Shown here: piece after piece, positions 1-12,310 of the stretch
Numbering within the stretch: the stretch's first letter is position 1
How the letters are laid out: the number at the start of each line of letters is the position of its first letter
Assembly (NCBI RefSeq): GCF_025766255.1
Contig: NW_026516668.1
Coordinates: 124,001-188,000 of the forward strand
Origin: Zychaea mexicana
Lineage: Eukaryota > Mucoromycota > Mucoromycetes > Mucorales > Lichtheimiaceae
DNA length: 64,000 bases
Direction: 5' to 3'
Translations under genes and position numbers: made by a program
Notes under the pieces: model-generated
What the model saw: only the letters and a program-made list of their open reading frames with translations
What the model was told of the DNA's origin: nothing
The model's database searches: none

Positions 1-23
1 TTACTCATCAGGCCAAAAGAAAA

Positions 24-1716
24 ATGGATTCCAGAACAGCTGGTCTGCGGCCTTTTGTCGTTTTCTGTGTCGTTATTGCCAGTGTTGGTGCCTTCAGCAA
101 TGGTATCAACACGAGTTCCCTCAACATCCCTGGCGACTATGTCAAGAACTGCCCTGATGTGCCTGTTGGTGAAGTGACTTACTTTGAAGGCAGCTCAATT
201 CCTAAATGTATTCCTATGGGCGATTGGATTTGGTAAGCTTCATCCTCAACTATTAAACATATACTTCCAAGAGCTAGTAGCGTTAATGACAACTTTGGAA
301 AACTATCGTCAAATTTTCTAGGGGTGTCGCAACTGGTATGTTTGCTGTCGGTGGTTTGCTCGGTGCCTTGGCTTCTGGTCCATTGGCTGAACGATTTGGT
401 CGTCGTGACTCTATGCTTATGATGAACACTACTTTCTTTATCGGTGCTGCCTTGCTTTCTACCTCGACCACCAGTGGTCAGTTTGCAGTTGGAAGAATTT
501 TCGTTGGTGCCGGTTCCGGTTTTATGGTATGTACTGTACATAACACCAAATTGCTACTACTAGCCACCTTCTGTATTTACTGATACCTCCTCCATCGCAA
601 CTCGTTATCCAGACTGTCGTTATCAGTATGTATATTGCCGAAGTCGCACCCCCACCAACGCGCGGTGCTCTTGGTTGTTTCCTTCAGCTGTTCATGACTT
701 TCGGTATCTTGCTTATTCAAGCCATTGGTCTTGGTTTGCGCTCTTCTGTCGGCTGGCGTGTTGCCACCGTCATCACTGTCGCTCCTGCCATCGTTCAAAT
801 GGCTTTGTTGCCCTTTTGTCCCCGCTCTCCCAGATGGCTTATCTCTCGAGGCCGTATCGACGAAGCCCGTGCCGAACTTTTGCGTCTCCGTAACGGTGAT
901 ATTGAAGAAGAATTTGCCGATATGATCCTCGGTGTCTCCACCAGCCACAACGAAGACACCAAGAAGGCTCTTGCCGAAGGCGACAAGGATTCTGCCTACG
1001 ACAACGAGAAGGCATCCAGCAACGCTAACAGTGGCTCGGTCGATACCAACCTGTCATTCTTCCAAGTCATACGTATTCCGGTACTTGCTTGGCTTACTCT
1101 CAAGATGTGTATCGTCCACGCTTCTTCCCAGCTTAACGGTATCAACGCCATTATGTACTACTCGACCAACATTTTCGCTACCTCGTTCGACGGTGATGCT
1201 CCCTACGTCACTGTTGGCGTAGCTGGTCTCAACGTCGTCGTTACCATTATCGGCCTTTTGCTTGTCGATAGACTGGGTCGCAAGTTCTTACTCTTGTTCT
1301 CTTCGATGGGCATGTGCTTGTTTGCCGCCATCATGACCATTGCCCTTCGCTTCGAAGTCTCCGCTCTTCAGGTTGTTTGCGTCATGTTGTTCGTGTCTTC
1401 ATTCGCTGTCGGTCTTGGTACCATCCCCTTCTTGATCACCGCCGAAGTTTACCCTACTTATGCTGTTGGTGCCGCTTCGTCCGCTGCCTTGGTCATCAAC
1501 TGGCTCTGCAACTTCATTATTGGTCTTGTTTTCCCTGCATTGCAAAGCGCATGTGGTCCTTATGTCTTTTTGATCTTCACTGGTATTGCTGCTGCATCAT
1601 CCGTCTTCATGTTCTTCTACGTCCCCGAGACGAAGCGGAAATCTATTGAAGACATTGGTCGTTCGCTCGGCTGGTACGATCTTGACATTCAGCAATACTT
1701 GAACAAGAAGAAATAA
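24..1716 (+). CDS. MFS sugar (hexose) transporter, three exons
   Basis: Plasma-membrane sugar:proton symporter or facilitator of the sugar porter (GLUT/HXT) family, importing hexoses. Exons 24-232, 322-526 and 613-1716 join in frame to a 505-residue protein, the usual length for the family. Visible signatures are an RFGRR loop after the first helices, SPRWLISRGR near residue 210, QLNGINAIMYY at 311-321, DRLGRK at 357-362 and the C-terminal PETKRK at 476-481. About twelve hydrophobic segments are spread along the protein. The start is the first ATG, 24 bases into the window; an upstream exon cannot be excluded but the N-terminus already has normal length. The QxxGxNxxxYY motif supports a hexose rather than a polyol substrate, but the exact sugar cannot be told. 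Family certain; substrate inferred. Confidence 0.93.
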
Positions 1717-4044
1717 GATTTTCTAATATATATATAGAAAATCATATTCTATCTTCTTAATCCCTTAATTTCTACTCCATTCCCCTTTCTTCCAAACATT
1801 TATATATTCACATCGTCTTCCGTATTTGCTTTTTTCACTTATTCCTCCACTTTTTTCCTATATTTGCTACGTTATTTCTCATCGGTCCGCACTTTTTTTT
1901 TGTCTTTACCTCATTTGCCCTGAATTTATCTAGTAGCAAACATGTTTACATATCAAAATGTGTAATTTTCTGTACCATAATTAAATCACTTTCTTTTCGT
2001 ATATAAACCTGACGTTTCTTGACGTGAGCTGTAACTATTGATGCTGTCTGTGTTCTTGTTTCTACTATTACTATATCAACGAGCCTGATCGCAATCGCAT
2101 CCTGGTCTTGAGCCCCTCCGCTTTGCTATGTGTCAATCCCTACGGCTCGGAGGCTCGTTGCAGCAGTTTTATACTAGCATTCGGGTATACATACACTACA
2201 ATCGATATCTTCATATTAAGACATGTTGTCTAATTACATAATAGCAAGATTTCGTTTAACTACTACTATCGAAAATATATTCTTGAAACCCCCTCTTTGT
2301 ATCGTACGTAGTGCCTAAGAAGTGATGAGATTGCAGATAACTAAGCCAATGATGTCAAATCATTGACGGGAAGCAGCCCGTTTCACAATTGGCCTTTTAT
2401 TGTAGAGATCCATCAAAGCAAATATATAACTAGAAGGCCGTGACTTTATATTTTTAATCTTTTGAATGCTATTTTAAACAACAATCTCCAGGTTATACAA
2501 TAAATTTAGATGCTTTGGTTACTAAATTTGAACCTGGATTTAATATTAAAAAAATGATGTAACTTCTCAACTTGTAAGAGATCTCGGTGAAACTCAGGAG
2601 GCGAATGTCATCCACAATCAGAATCATCATGGCACCGCAAAAAAGAATATAAATATAGAATCTCATAGTAATGTTAACTTCCAGGGCTACTGTAACAAAT
2701 ATGTTACTAGGTTTGATCTATGCTCCATTCTTGACGTTCAATGGGTTGAAGCAGTGCAAATAACGGTTCGCAAACATCTATGCTATCTAAACGCATTAGT
2801 AAGTTATATAACGCATTTTATAGATCAATTAGTACAATAGAGTAAATGTTAACCTCCTCTAATTTAGCTTTGAGAGGTTAGAGCGCCAGGCTTCTATATT
2901 GAAAGGAATGTTGATGTAAGAGGAAGTCCAGCGGACTCGCTAAATTTTCCCCAATTATTCTTTAATTTTTACAGCGGACTAGCTATTAAAAATCTTTAGC
3001 GGAGTCTATCAAAGTCTGTCAACTTTGATAGACATGTGTCCGACAATGGCTATCCTTTAATCTTTTGGCGAGTCCGCTGGAATGTCAACTAGCTATTATT
3101 TTCTGTTAAATTTAGCGGAAATTGGTGATTTAGAGTAAGTCCCCTGGACTTGCTCTAGCGGGGAGGGATCTCATGTTTGAAAAGCTATCCTGACATACAA
3201 TTATATGCTGCAAATGGCAAATGATACATTTAATTAAGTTCTAGCTATGTAGATACTATGATGACTTTTATTGTTCACATCAAGTGTATTCTGGGGACAT
3301 CTCAATTGGTGGTTCTACTGGCATCCCAGATTATGGCACACAGGTGCTCGAAGAAAAAGCTTGTGCAGAGCAGCATGATGAGTTGTGTTACACATGGAGT
3401 AATAGGCACGAAGTTCGCCCCTGAATTAAGATCGACCTAGGAACTGACAAGGACAGCCGAAAAAAGTGGAAAAAGTATGTGAGTCGAGCAAACGGCGAAA
3501 GTACTTGATTTAAAAGCATCATTTACAGAAGCGATCACCGATAAAGCAAAAGGTATTGTCGAGACGAAGTGCGTCCTTGGCTGATGGCTTGATAATAATG
3601 TTTCTCGCATGCAGATGTTGCTGTTCTCGGCTCACAGTTTGCAGGTAGAATTCTATATTGAGTAATAACTCGGATATGCTTCTTGATAAGAAACAACGAT
3701 CACGCTCTATTCGTTGCGCCTCGTTGCGAACGGCGTGTATGAAACTAGAAGGAAAAGTTCGGCAATACTGCCTCCTTGCGTTGTCTCAATCAAATGGCCA
3801 CAAGACGTCGTCAGCAACTTATTAAATTAAGGAAATTAATCAGTGATAACTGTGGTGATAACTTATTTAAAACATGCTACTTTGCTCAGTATCACATCGT
3901 AATTGCTGGTAGAATAAAGACATTCTTGTTTGTATAAAAGAAAACATAAAAAATGTATATTCATGCAAAAGGGAGATCCCAACAAGCAGGCAAGGAATGA
4001 GAAAGGATGTAAGCGATAACAAAGACAACCAAACCATAAACCTC
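1717..4044. other. Intergenic region between two convergent genes
   Basis: About 2.3 kb between the ends of the sugar transporter and the APSES factor, both of which terminate here. It is AT-rich and holds no convincing complete gene. It contains a GC-rich inverted repeat (arms at 2077-2085 and 2152-2160), a MITE-like palindromic element at 2919-3155 and a 60-codon open stretch near 3242-3422 that I could not assign. Confidence 0.6.
2919..3155. mobile_element. MITE-like non-autonomous element with terminal inverted repeats
   Basis: A stretch of about 237 bp has imperfect terminal inverted repeats of roughly 38 bp. The left end begins AGAGGAAGTCCAGCGGACTC, and the reverse complement of the right end begins AGAGCAAGTCCAGGGGACTT. 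Internal copies of the GTCCGCTGGA-type motif occur near 2973 and 3067, in both orientations. A perfect 12-bp hairpin sits at the centre (3004-3015 against 3022-3033). No coding capacity and no clear target-site duplication were seen. The palindromic design suggests a foldback or MITE element, but its superfamily cannot be assigned. Confidence 0.55.
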
Positions 4045-6350
4045 TTATCCACTTTCATTAAACGAAGCCAAGAGTGGAGACAGCATCATATCCACATTCT
4101 CGTAAGCTACGTTGCAGCACATGGATATCAAGCGCTTGTACTCTTGGTATCGTTTTCCTGGTGTTTGTGTTTTCAGTTGTATGATTTCATCCACCAGTTT
4201 TCGCCGATTCTTTTGCAGTGACGACAGTTTCTCTTCAAGCTCTTGTGTGCTTTTTGCTAACGCATCTTCGCTAACCTTGTCCTTCTTTACATCGCCATCT
4301 TGTTGTTGTTGTTGTTGTTGTTCTTCCTTTCCTTCCTTTTTAACATTCTTGTCATCATTGACATTATCTGAGCTTTGTTGTGGTAGCCGTTCTTGTTGTT
4401 GTCTTAATTGCTCGTCATCATTCTTTTCGATCAATTGTGACAGTTTCTCCTTTTGTGCATAATGCATCAATTTTCGTAACCGCGTTTCGAGTTCCTTTGC
4501 TGCACCTTCTGCCTCGTCCAACAATCCTGGGTTAAGCCGAATTTGGTCCAAAATGCGCCGTGTTTCTGCCAACCGCTTGCGCGTCAATTCCAGATCAACC
4601 CGCTTTTCCTTGAGCGCCTGCTCTTTTTGTGTTAAGTCCCGCTCATAACTTCCTGCAAATCCGTCAAATAATTGTGATGCTGTCGGTACTGAACGATCAT
4701 TGGCCAGGATTTGTTTGAACATGGTTTCGATTTTCTGCCGTAACCGTGCACGTGCTGCTTGTTCGCTGGCACTTATCGCGAGTGTGGATGATGCTGACGC
4801 TGATAAACCGGCCACTCCTCCTGCTGCTCCAGCCACCCCTCCTGGTCCAACAGCACCTACTCCTCCACCGCCGCCTACGCCTAATACGTCTTGTGAAAAT
4901 CGACCGGATCGTTCGAATTCAGTCAGATAGTCTTGTGCAGTCATGCCTTCTTCGTTCGCAATCTCAGTACTCGCGCCTGCATCGATTAATAATCGAACAA
5001 GCTTCTTGTTGCCTATCCTTGCTGCAATTGTCAATGCTGTGTCACCATACACGTCTTGTACGTTCAGGATGGATATCAATTCGGATCGGTTGGAGCCCAG
5101 TTTATCAATCAAGCACTCCATATAATAACGTGACGCATGCACTTTGCCTTTCCAGCTGGCTGTCGATGCAACGTGGTGAAACACGGTCTGGTCCTTTTTG
5201 TCGATATTAAAGATGGTTTTTTGCAGCATGTCGAGCATGTGGTGGAACGTTTTGCGGTCAAAGTTATTGGTGAACAATACGCTGCGCATAAGTGCGGTCT
5301 GGCCTTTGAAATTGACACGGTATACATCGGCCTTTAGGTGAATCAGCACTTTGACTGTCTGTAATTGGCCCATGGCAGCCGCCCAGTGCAAGCTCGTGTG
5401 TCCTTCATCGTCGATTATCACATTTACGTCCAAGTCGCGTGGAGGGTGTTGCAGGATGGGCGGAACTTCTGTGCTGCCGGATATAAAGTTATGTAAAAGT
5501 TTTTGGGCATACGATGAGCTCGCTTTGTGACCTGGTTCTTCGTCTTCTGTTTCTTCGTCGTCCTGATCACGCGCACTGTTGTTGGTCCGTTTAGCACGTT
5601 TGCTGGGTCGATGGTTTTGCTGATGGTGATGGTGATACGTCATGGGAGGTGGGAGCAGGTGTCCGTCCGCAACGTCGCTGGTGGATCGAAACAAAGGCGA
5701 AGGTGTGCGTGAGCCGCCGGCAGCAGCAGCAGCAGCGCCACCGTCTATTAACATTGAAGTGTCGCTCTCGTGTATTTCGCTATACTGTGATGAATTTTCG
5801 GCCTCGGAAACTTCTATTTCTTCTTCATGCTTGACTCGTTTCCGTCGTGGTTCGCGTGCTCTTCGTGGACGAGTTGACGCGGCTGTAACGTGCTTGGGTG
5901 CCACGGGTGGACTTTCGTCGCCTTTGACATAGTCGAAAATAGGTTGTAATAGCTGATCCACTTGGTACTGCTGCGCTAATGCGACACCTCGTTCAAATGG
6001 AACCCAAGTGCCTATATTGGTGCGTGTACATTAAATAAACGAGCACTATGTTAAAAAGCACCTTCAAAACGAGCAAAATCATAATGACTAGTATGACAGC
6101 TGGTAACAACAGATTATTTACCTTGGTATTTGCCGTAGCCGCCCTGTACTTTTTCGTGCTTGCCGATTTGGACTTCACGTTCCAAAATGCGTGTTCGCTG
6201 TGGTTTATCGAAGTCGGCCACTTTTAAGATTTGGGTGGCATTCAAGTAAGCATCGGACCGCCGTCGCATCACGGCTACGCCTTTGCACAACATCTCATAT
6301 ACCGGCACGCCAGAGTAGGTTGCTTTGAATATTCGAGAGTTCTGCGACAT
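4045..6350 (-). CDS. APSES/KilA-N plus ankyrin transcription factor, MBP1/SWI4/Res type
   Basis: Subunit of an MBF/SBF-like G1/S transcription complex that binds cell-cycle box promoters through its APSES domain. Two exons, 6350-6122 and 6011-4045, give 731 residues. The APSES DNA-binding domain covers about residues 8-105 and includes [20 protein letters not shown], the [19 protein letters not shown] region and, across the splice, [20 protein letters not shown]. Basic nuclear-localisation-like clusters follow at about 124-137. Ankyrin repeats lie at about 279-440 ([23 protein letters not shown]). A long charged coiled coil with a glutamine tract and a C-terminal segment (about 520-731) matches the heteromerisation region of Mbp1/Swi4/Res2. 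Glycine- and alanine-rich linkers are low complexity. Whether it corresponds to Mbp1, Swi4 or Res1/2 cannot be decided without a phylogeny. Confidence 0.93.
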
Positions 6351-7483
6351 TGTTTTTTTGTATATGCACCGTTATAAAAGAGGTAAAAAGGTAGGGTTTG
6401 GTTCTCAAAGAAACGAAGCGCAAAAAAAAAAAGCACCACGAGCGGGCATGAAATCGCGCTGATACGAAGGAGAGGGAGGGAGCGAGTGGGGGCTGAAGAC
6501 ACACATTCTCAAATTGCATACAAAACATTAACGAGACAAATTAGGCTTATCATTATGGTGTGGTATCACTTTAGCTGTATGTAGGCATACGCATGTTGTG
6601 CCCATCATGCCAGAAAATGGTTAAAAAAGGCTGTCTATTGATCCTATTGTTCGAATTTATCTTGAACGTAGTGTTCATTTTATCCTTTTTCAATGATAAT
6701 TACGCGGCCATTTCGATATTTGATAACTAAGCCGTCGTCGTCGTCAAGTTTTTTGCTGTTGTGAGTAATACAGAAACATGGCTACTGCGATGAATGATGG
6801 TATTCTTAGGAGAACAGGCATTGATATGCCGACAAACTAGTATAATACGGGCGTTGATGTGTGATGTGAATCATCGCGGGAGAAGTTGCTCCAAGAAATG
6901 TTTTGAAGAGACAAGAGTGACAGTAGCACCAACAAGACATCCTATGACGCAGTTGTACTGAGATACAGAAGAAGAACTTTATCGTTCTACATAGCCACCG
7001 TTTTTGGAAGCAATTCTAGGCGTTCCACGTTTTTCTTGCAACTGCTGATGAACGATGGTGATGTTATTGATGAGATCATGCACTCTAATTAGCGCGCTTT
7101 TTCTCACTCTTACTATCCGTCTTTCAGCGATAGACCAGTCTACTATTCATCGACCCAAACTGCTATACTAACAGTGTTCTGTCCGTGCTAGGTCCAAGCT
7201 GTTTGTACACAAGATGGTGTACACGCGAGGAGAAGACAAAGCTGGCTCCAAGCAAGCCGGATTCTACTGTGAGTGTGGGAGCAAATATGATTGGCTAAGC
7301 ACACTGAACTCGTGGTCTTGCAAACCCCCGCCCAGGCCATGCTGGTGCTGCGAGCAAAAGATAGAGAGAGTGAGAGAGAGAGCGGGGGGCTTTAGGTTAT
7401 AGCGAGTGCCTCTCTTTCTCTCTCTTCCCTTTTTTTTCACACTTAATTTCGTTTTTTAGAAAAAACAAAAACTACAATTCGTC
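6351..7483. promoter_or_regulatory. Divergent intergenic region (APSES factor and Rab5 upstream regions)
   Basis: About 1.1 kb separates two divergently transcribed genes and must carry both promoters. An open frame from ATG 7214 to 7402 encodes 62 residues with eight cysteines and could be an upstream ORF of the Rab gene. A CT-rich stretch just before the Rab start (about 7410-7435) is typical of fungal core promoters and leaders. No other gene is seen. Confidence 0.5.
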
Positions 7484-8651
7484 ATGTCTGAAGCAGAATC
7501 AGCATCGGGTGCTCAACGACCCATTGTTTCTCCTACTGGCAAAGCAACTCAAGTCAAACTTGTACTATTAGGTGGGTTGTATATCTTGAGATGAGCCTAG
7601 TACACTCACATTCTGTTGCTTCTTTTTTTTTCCCAACTAATCACTGTTGTATTTACTTATGCCACGCACCTTTTTTTTTTTGGCTCCCCGCCTACTTCTC
7701 CTTTCCATGTTAAATAGGTGAATCAGGTGTTGGTAAATCCTCGCTTGTTATGCGATTTGTGAATCGTGAATACGTTGAAAACCGCGAGCCTACTATTGGC
7801 GGTAAGCACGCTAATTTGCTAGTTAGAATGCCTTGTATAAAAAATTCAAAAGCTGCTCATTCTTATTCACATGGGTTTTTTAAAAACTTAGCTGCATTTT
7901 TGACGCAGAAATGCCATCTCGACGACCGATCCATCAAGTTTGAAATCTGGGATACAGCTGGTCAAGAACGATTCCACTCGCTCGCACCAATGTATTATCG
8001 TAACGCACAGGCTGCTATCATTGTCTATGATATCACAAAGGCTGTAAGTCTTGTCACTAATATGTTTGAGTGGATTGGAAAGAGAGATCAGGGGAAGGGG
8101 TGGAGAAGAGAGTTAATTAAAAAGAACCACTTTATTCGCCTTAGTCGACACTGGATAAGGCAAAGTCGTGGGCCAAAGAGCTGCAAAGACAAGCCAACTC
8201 TGGCATTGTGATTGCTTTGGTAGGCAACAAGCTGGATCTTGCCGAAGGTGGCGCCGAAGACGACAGCAGCAGCACCGAGGATAACGAGCGACAGGTATCG
8301 GAAGAAGATGCACAGGCTTATGCAGATGAAGCTGGCCTTCTGTTCAAGGAGACGAGTGCAAAGACCAGCAAAAACGTGGATGCTATCTTCACTGAGATCG
8401 GTAAGGGCCCTTTTCTTATTGTTTTGACAGGGAACCTTCTTTTCTTCAATGTTTGCATGACAAACAAAGTGGGAAGGACAGAGCGAGAGAGCGAAGGGCT
8501 AATGGGGTGTATTTTAGCCAAGAAAATCCCATCGGAGTATCTCTTCTCTGCCAGCAGACCCGATGGCCGTGGCGCACGAGGTGCTCACGGCAACATTGAC
8601 TTGATGCAGCCTGCTGCTGAGCAAAGGTCGTCTGGAAACTGTGCTTGCTAG
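7484..8651 (+). CDS. VPS21: Rab5-type small GTPase (Vps21/Ypt5)
   Basis: Early-endosome Rab GTPase controlling homotypic endosome fusion and vacuolar sorting. Five exons (7484-7571, 7718-7801, 7892-8043, 8145-8400, 8518-8651) give 237 residues. The nucleotide-binding motifs are all intact: GESGVGKS at 30-37, the switch-I sequence with its conserved PTIG and Rab5-typical AAF, WDTAGQE at 77-83, NKLD at 136-139 and ETSAK at 177-181. Switch II continues as [17 protein letters not shown], diagnostic of Rab5. The C-terminus ends in Cys-Ala-Cys, a double-geranylgeranylation signal. An acidic insert (about residues 142-162) between NKLD and the next helix makes it longer than animal Rab5. It converges on the aspartic protease about 500 bp downstream. 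Confidence 0.96.
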
Positions 8652-9149
8652 TATCATTATTTTATACCCACCTTCCCTTCCATCATCATTATTTCTTCTC
8701 AACTCTTGCCCTTCTTCTCCTTCTTTCTGTCTCCCTCTCCAACCCCTCAACCCCCGAAAAAGATCCCCTTTCTTTCTTTCTTTCCTTCTTCCTTTTCTTG
8801 GTCCCAATGACACCTTATTGTCCTCCCATATCGCATAAAATTTTGTATAATTTTTCACCTCCAGACTCTCTCTTCTCATTCTCCCACAAGCCAAGTAGGC
8901 CGAGAAAAGGATAAAGAGATGGAGGCAACAAATGTCGATAAATCTCTCTCTCTCTTTTTAATATTATAATCATATTAAGGCTATTTACAGCCAACATATT
9001 AACTAGAAGAAGTGCTACTGTAGAGGGGTGATGGAATCAAATGGAGAATGGAATATATTATAGAAAAGTATTACTCTCTTGAGAAAAACACAAAGAAGGA
9101 CAAAACACAAAACTGGTATATGCGTAGTAGGTTTTTTCTATTGGCCTGC
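8652..9149. other. Convergent 3' region, no gene seen
   Basis: Roughly 500 bp between the stop codons of the Rab5 gene and the aspartic protease. It is pyrimidine-rich on the plus strand just after the Rab stop and presumably contains both 3' UTRs and polyadenylation sites. Open frames here are products of low-complexity CT/GA sequence. Confidence 0.6.
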
Positions 9150-10789
9150 TTAGGCTGGTGTTGCTTTCGCCAAGTAGACCGATGGCTGGGATCCAAAGTC
9201 GAATACACTGTATACGTTCTTTAAGAACACGTCGCCGAGGATAGCAAAAGGGAAATTCGCCTTTGCGAAACCCGCAATACACGTTCCGTTGCCGAAACTG
9301 TAATAGATCATGGACTCCGATGGCACCGTAAAGTCGGAGCCGCCGATATTCAATGTGAATTCTGGAAGGTTGTTGAGGTCGCAGTTGATTATGTACGTGC
9401 CATCTTCTTGAGGTGTTGCATCATAATGTGAAGCCACCAACTCGGCCAAGCCGGGAGGGAAAATCATCAATGTAGTGCCAGTATCGAGAATAGCAGGCAA
9501 TAGGGGTACAACGTTGGGTATAAGATTGTCTACGATTCTGCCACTGCCCTCAACCTTATCGTTCGATAGAGTGCTTTGGACGCCTCTCCAGGGAATCAAT
9601 TGATTGCCAACGCGACCGTGGTTGACCGTAATGCCCCAGTAACCTAGCAATAGTAAAGTTAGAATTGGCTGAGCTCAGATACTAGTAGCGATAGTAGTAG
9701 TAGTAGTAGTAGTAGTGAGGGTAGGGAGGCAATGCATGTTAACCCGTGTTTTTTGTTACCTTGGATATTCCGAACAGGAACTTGTGTCAGTTTGCCTTCA
9801 AAGCGAGCTTTATTATAGCCACCGAAAATGAGTTCTGCGACATGGTATCTTTAGTGCCAAGAACGAGTAATACTACATAGGAGCGATTAAAAAAAGATGA
9901 GGAAGCATCACTTACCACCGCCACCGCCATGTTGGTATTTGCCAAGCCAGAAACTAAAGATCGTGTCTTTAATAAGACCTTGTTCTTGAAGATTTTCTAA
10001 AGGAGTTTTTATGCCGTCAACGGTGCATAATTGAGGAAAGGCAAGACCCATGATACCATGAACAACGTTGTCCATTTGTGTCTCATGTGTGGCCAGCTCA
10101 ATCGCTTGATTTTCGATGGGGAGGCCGCCTAAATTGACGACATCGTAGCCCACGTAACCGCCTGCTGTGGATCCGTCACCATATCGTATGTTCCATTCTT
10201 TTTTAGTGCTTGTAGACTCTTCACCGACAGGACCTTTATACGTAGTAGATTTCTTGGGGTCGAATTTCGTATTATAGTCATCACATTTTTTGCACAAGGT
10301 AGAAACTGATCATACAGTGGCGACATATTAGAAAATTCTTATGTATTATGTACATACAATATGCATCTTTATTTACTACAAAAAAGATAGAAAAAACTTA
10401 CTCAACCAAAGATCGGCCGATCCAGTATCAGGGTTCAAATCAAGTTTTTGAGGAGGAGTACCGACTTCAACGGTTGCCACATATTGGACATCATTCTGGA
10501 TATCCTTCAATGCGATGTCACCAACTTGTTTGCCATTGCCGACACTGATTTTGCTAGCGAATGGAGCTTTGCTGGCTTTATCGGGCGCATCCAAAAATTT
10601 TGAGTATCGAAAGTGTGCTTTACGAACGGAAACGGACGGATTGGGTCGAAAGTGTGCGTTCGTGTGTAATGGTACGACGATCTTTTTGCCACTGTTGTTT
10701 GGTGCAGGCAATGCTTCGCTGCCGCTGCTGAATAATGCTGTACTCGCTAACAGTACCGAAATAGCCGTAGTCAGCTTCATGTTTAGCAA
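9150..10789 (-). CDS. Secreted pepsin-like aspartic protease (rhizopuspepsin family)
   Basis: Extracellular acid endopeptidase of family A1, made as a prepro-enzyme. Exons 10789-10402, 10305-9916, 9834-9760 and 9643-9150 join to 448 residues. A hydrophobic signal peptide opens the protein (ATG at 10789, or the in-frame ATG at 10780), followed by a basic propeptide to about residue 95. The first catalytic Asp is D121 in PDTGSADLW, the second D338 in AILDTGTTL. The WLISTLCKKC segment after the first site closely matches Rhizopus pepsins. Oddly, the residue just before the first catalytic Asp is proline (LNPDTG), where family members normally have phenylalanine or another hydrophobic residue. 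At 448 residues it is somewhat longer than rhizopuspepsins. Intron 3 carries a TAG trinucleotide repeat near 9690-9716. Confidence 0.93.
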
Positions 10790-12310
10790 TAAAGAGGTAA
10801 ATGAATAAAGTAGTAGTAGTAGTAGATTAGAAAAGAAGAGGAAGAAAGGGGAGACAGTATGCGTGGGGTATATATTACGCTAAATTAGTATGGTTCTTTT
10901 ATGTATGCACAGCAACAGCAACGAGCCCGGAAAAAGAGGAAAGAAGAGGGAAAACAGAAAGGAAATAAGGCGTCCAAAGCAAAAAGGAGATGTACACAAA
11001 CGGTGCTTACAAAAATGAAAAAGAACAAACGTTTAAAGAAGATCTAGTACTAACGTCATTTATATAGCGTACCACTTTGTGTGAATGTGTGTGTGGCTCC
11101 CCTATGGAGGAATCTCGAATTCAAGGAGAAGTTATGCTAGTTTTTGTACTCGTTGTTATGTGTGTATGTAGCGTATATATAAAAGAGATCGCTTTTCTCG
11201 CCCCTATTTCTCATTTTCCAAAAGAAACTCAATACATCACATACAGTGTGATACATACGACAACGAGCCAGGCATTGCATAGCACGGCGCGAGAACGACT
11301 AATAGAGAATCCTTTCTACCCCTATGAGTATATGTATGCTCGTTATTTTTACCCTCTAGCTGGTAGCAGATGCTGCTACATAGTGCATCTGTTAATATCC
11401 GAACCGCTCTTATTTATGCTCGGTGAACATGATGATAGATAATGTCAGTATATATTAGCTTGTATGTAGCAAGTGTACATACGAGTTTACAAGGTCAATC
11501 AGTAGTAGTAATAGTTCCTATGTTTATATATATATATATATATTTGGGGAGCTTATCAAGCGCTCGTCGCGCTCGGGCTTGACTAGATCTGTGGATCAGG
11601 TTAACAGCCTTTCTTTGAGAATGCATGTACTTTTATATAGTTTGACTTAGCCTTTTCTCTCTCGCTCTCGCTCTCTCTCTCCCTTCTTTGATATGTATTC
11701 GTTAAACTTAACTGTAAAAAAGTGGCGTATTTTCTTTTCTCATTTTGCTTTATGCCCCGCTCTTCTTAATCGGCGGGGTGGGGGCTGATGAGAAATGTTT
11801 TCGGTAACATACGAGTGAAGTAACTTCAAATTCCCCAACTTACGCCACTTTTCTGCACACCTTGGAAGTTAACAAGCTCTACCATTACCAATAATTATCC
11901 TAGTAAAAGCCCTCTCTCTCTTTCGCTCCGATAAGGAACATAATAGGCTTTCCCCTCTTCTCCACTCGTTATCATCAGCATTGCTCCAAGTTCACCATAA
12001 CCCCTCTTTCCGTCTGTCTTGCTCTCGTCATCACCCAAGCTCAGGCATCCCATCTATGCACCCAGCTAGTCAATGTCCGCATTTCCCAACGCATGTAAAA
12101 TAAAACTCCCTCCATTTTTTCCATGCTTAATGCCCTGAACCTTATCCTTTGCCTTGATATCCCTTGCCACCAGGTACACAAACAACACGACATAAATAAA
12201 CACTCGTGTCACGCAAAACAATACACGCATAAACGCAGAGGATATTAAGATCATATTACATGTATATATATAAAAGCAAAGTATGTATATAGAGAGAAAA
12301 AATACACTTT
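10790..12310. other. Intergenic region (protease promoter, REI1 3' end)
   Basis: About 1.5 kb upstream of the protease and downstream of REI1. It has a TA dinucleotide run at 11524-11543 and a CT-rich run near 11655-11685. A 121-codon open frame at 11077-11442 has no recognisable domain and a composition unlike neighbouring genes, so I do not call it. Confidence 0.5.
11524..11543. repeat. TA dinucleotide microsatellite
   Basis: Uninterrupted alternating T and A for about 20 bp in non-coding DNA upstream of the aspartic protease gene. Confidence 0.85.

Noticed and set aside
2077..2160. Inverted repeat CAACGAGCC / GGCTCGTTG downstream of the sugar transporter, considered as a structured RNA or terminator
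   Set aside because: Nine paired bases with a loop of about 66 nt is too weak to call a functional RNA.
11077..11442. 121-codon plus-strand open frame upstream of the aspartic protease
   Set aside because: No recognisable feature; within non-coding sequence with simple repeats.
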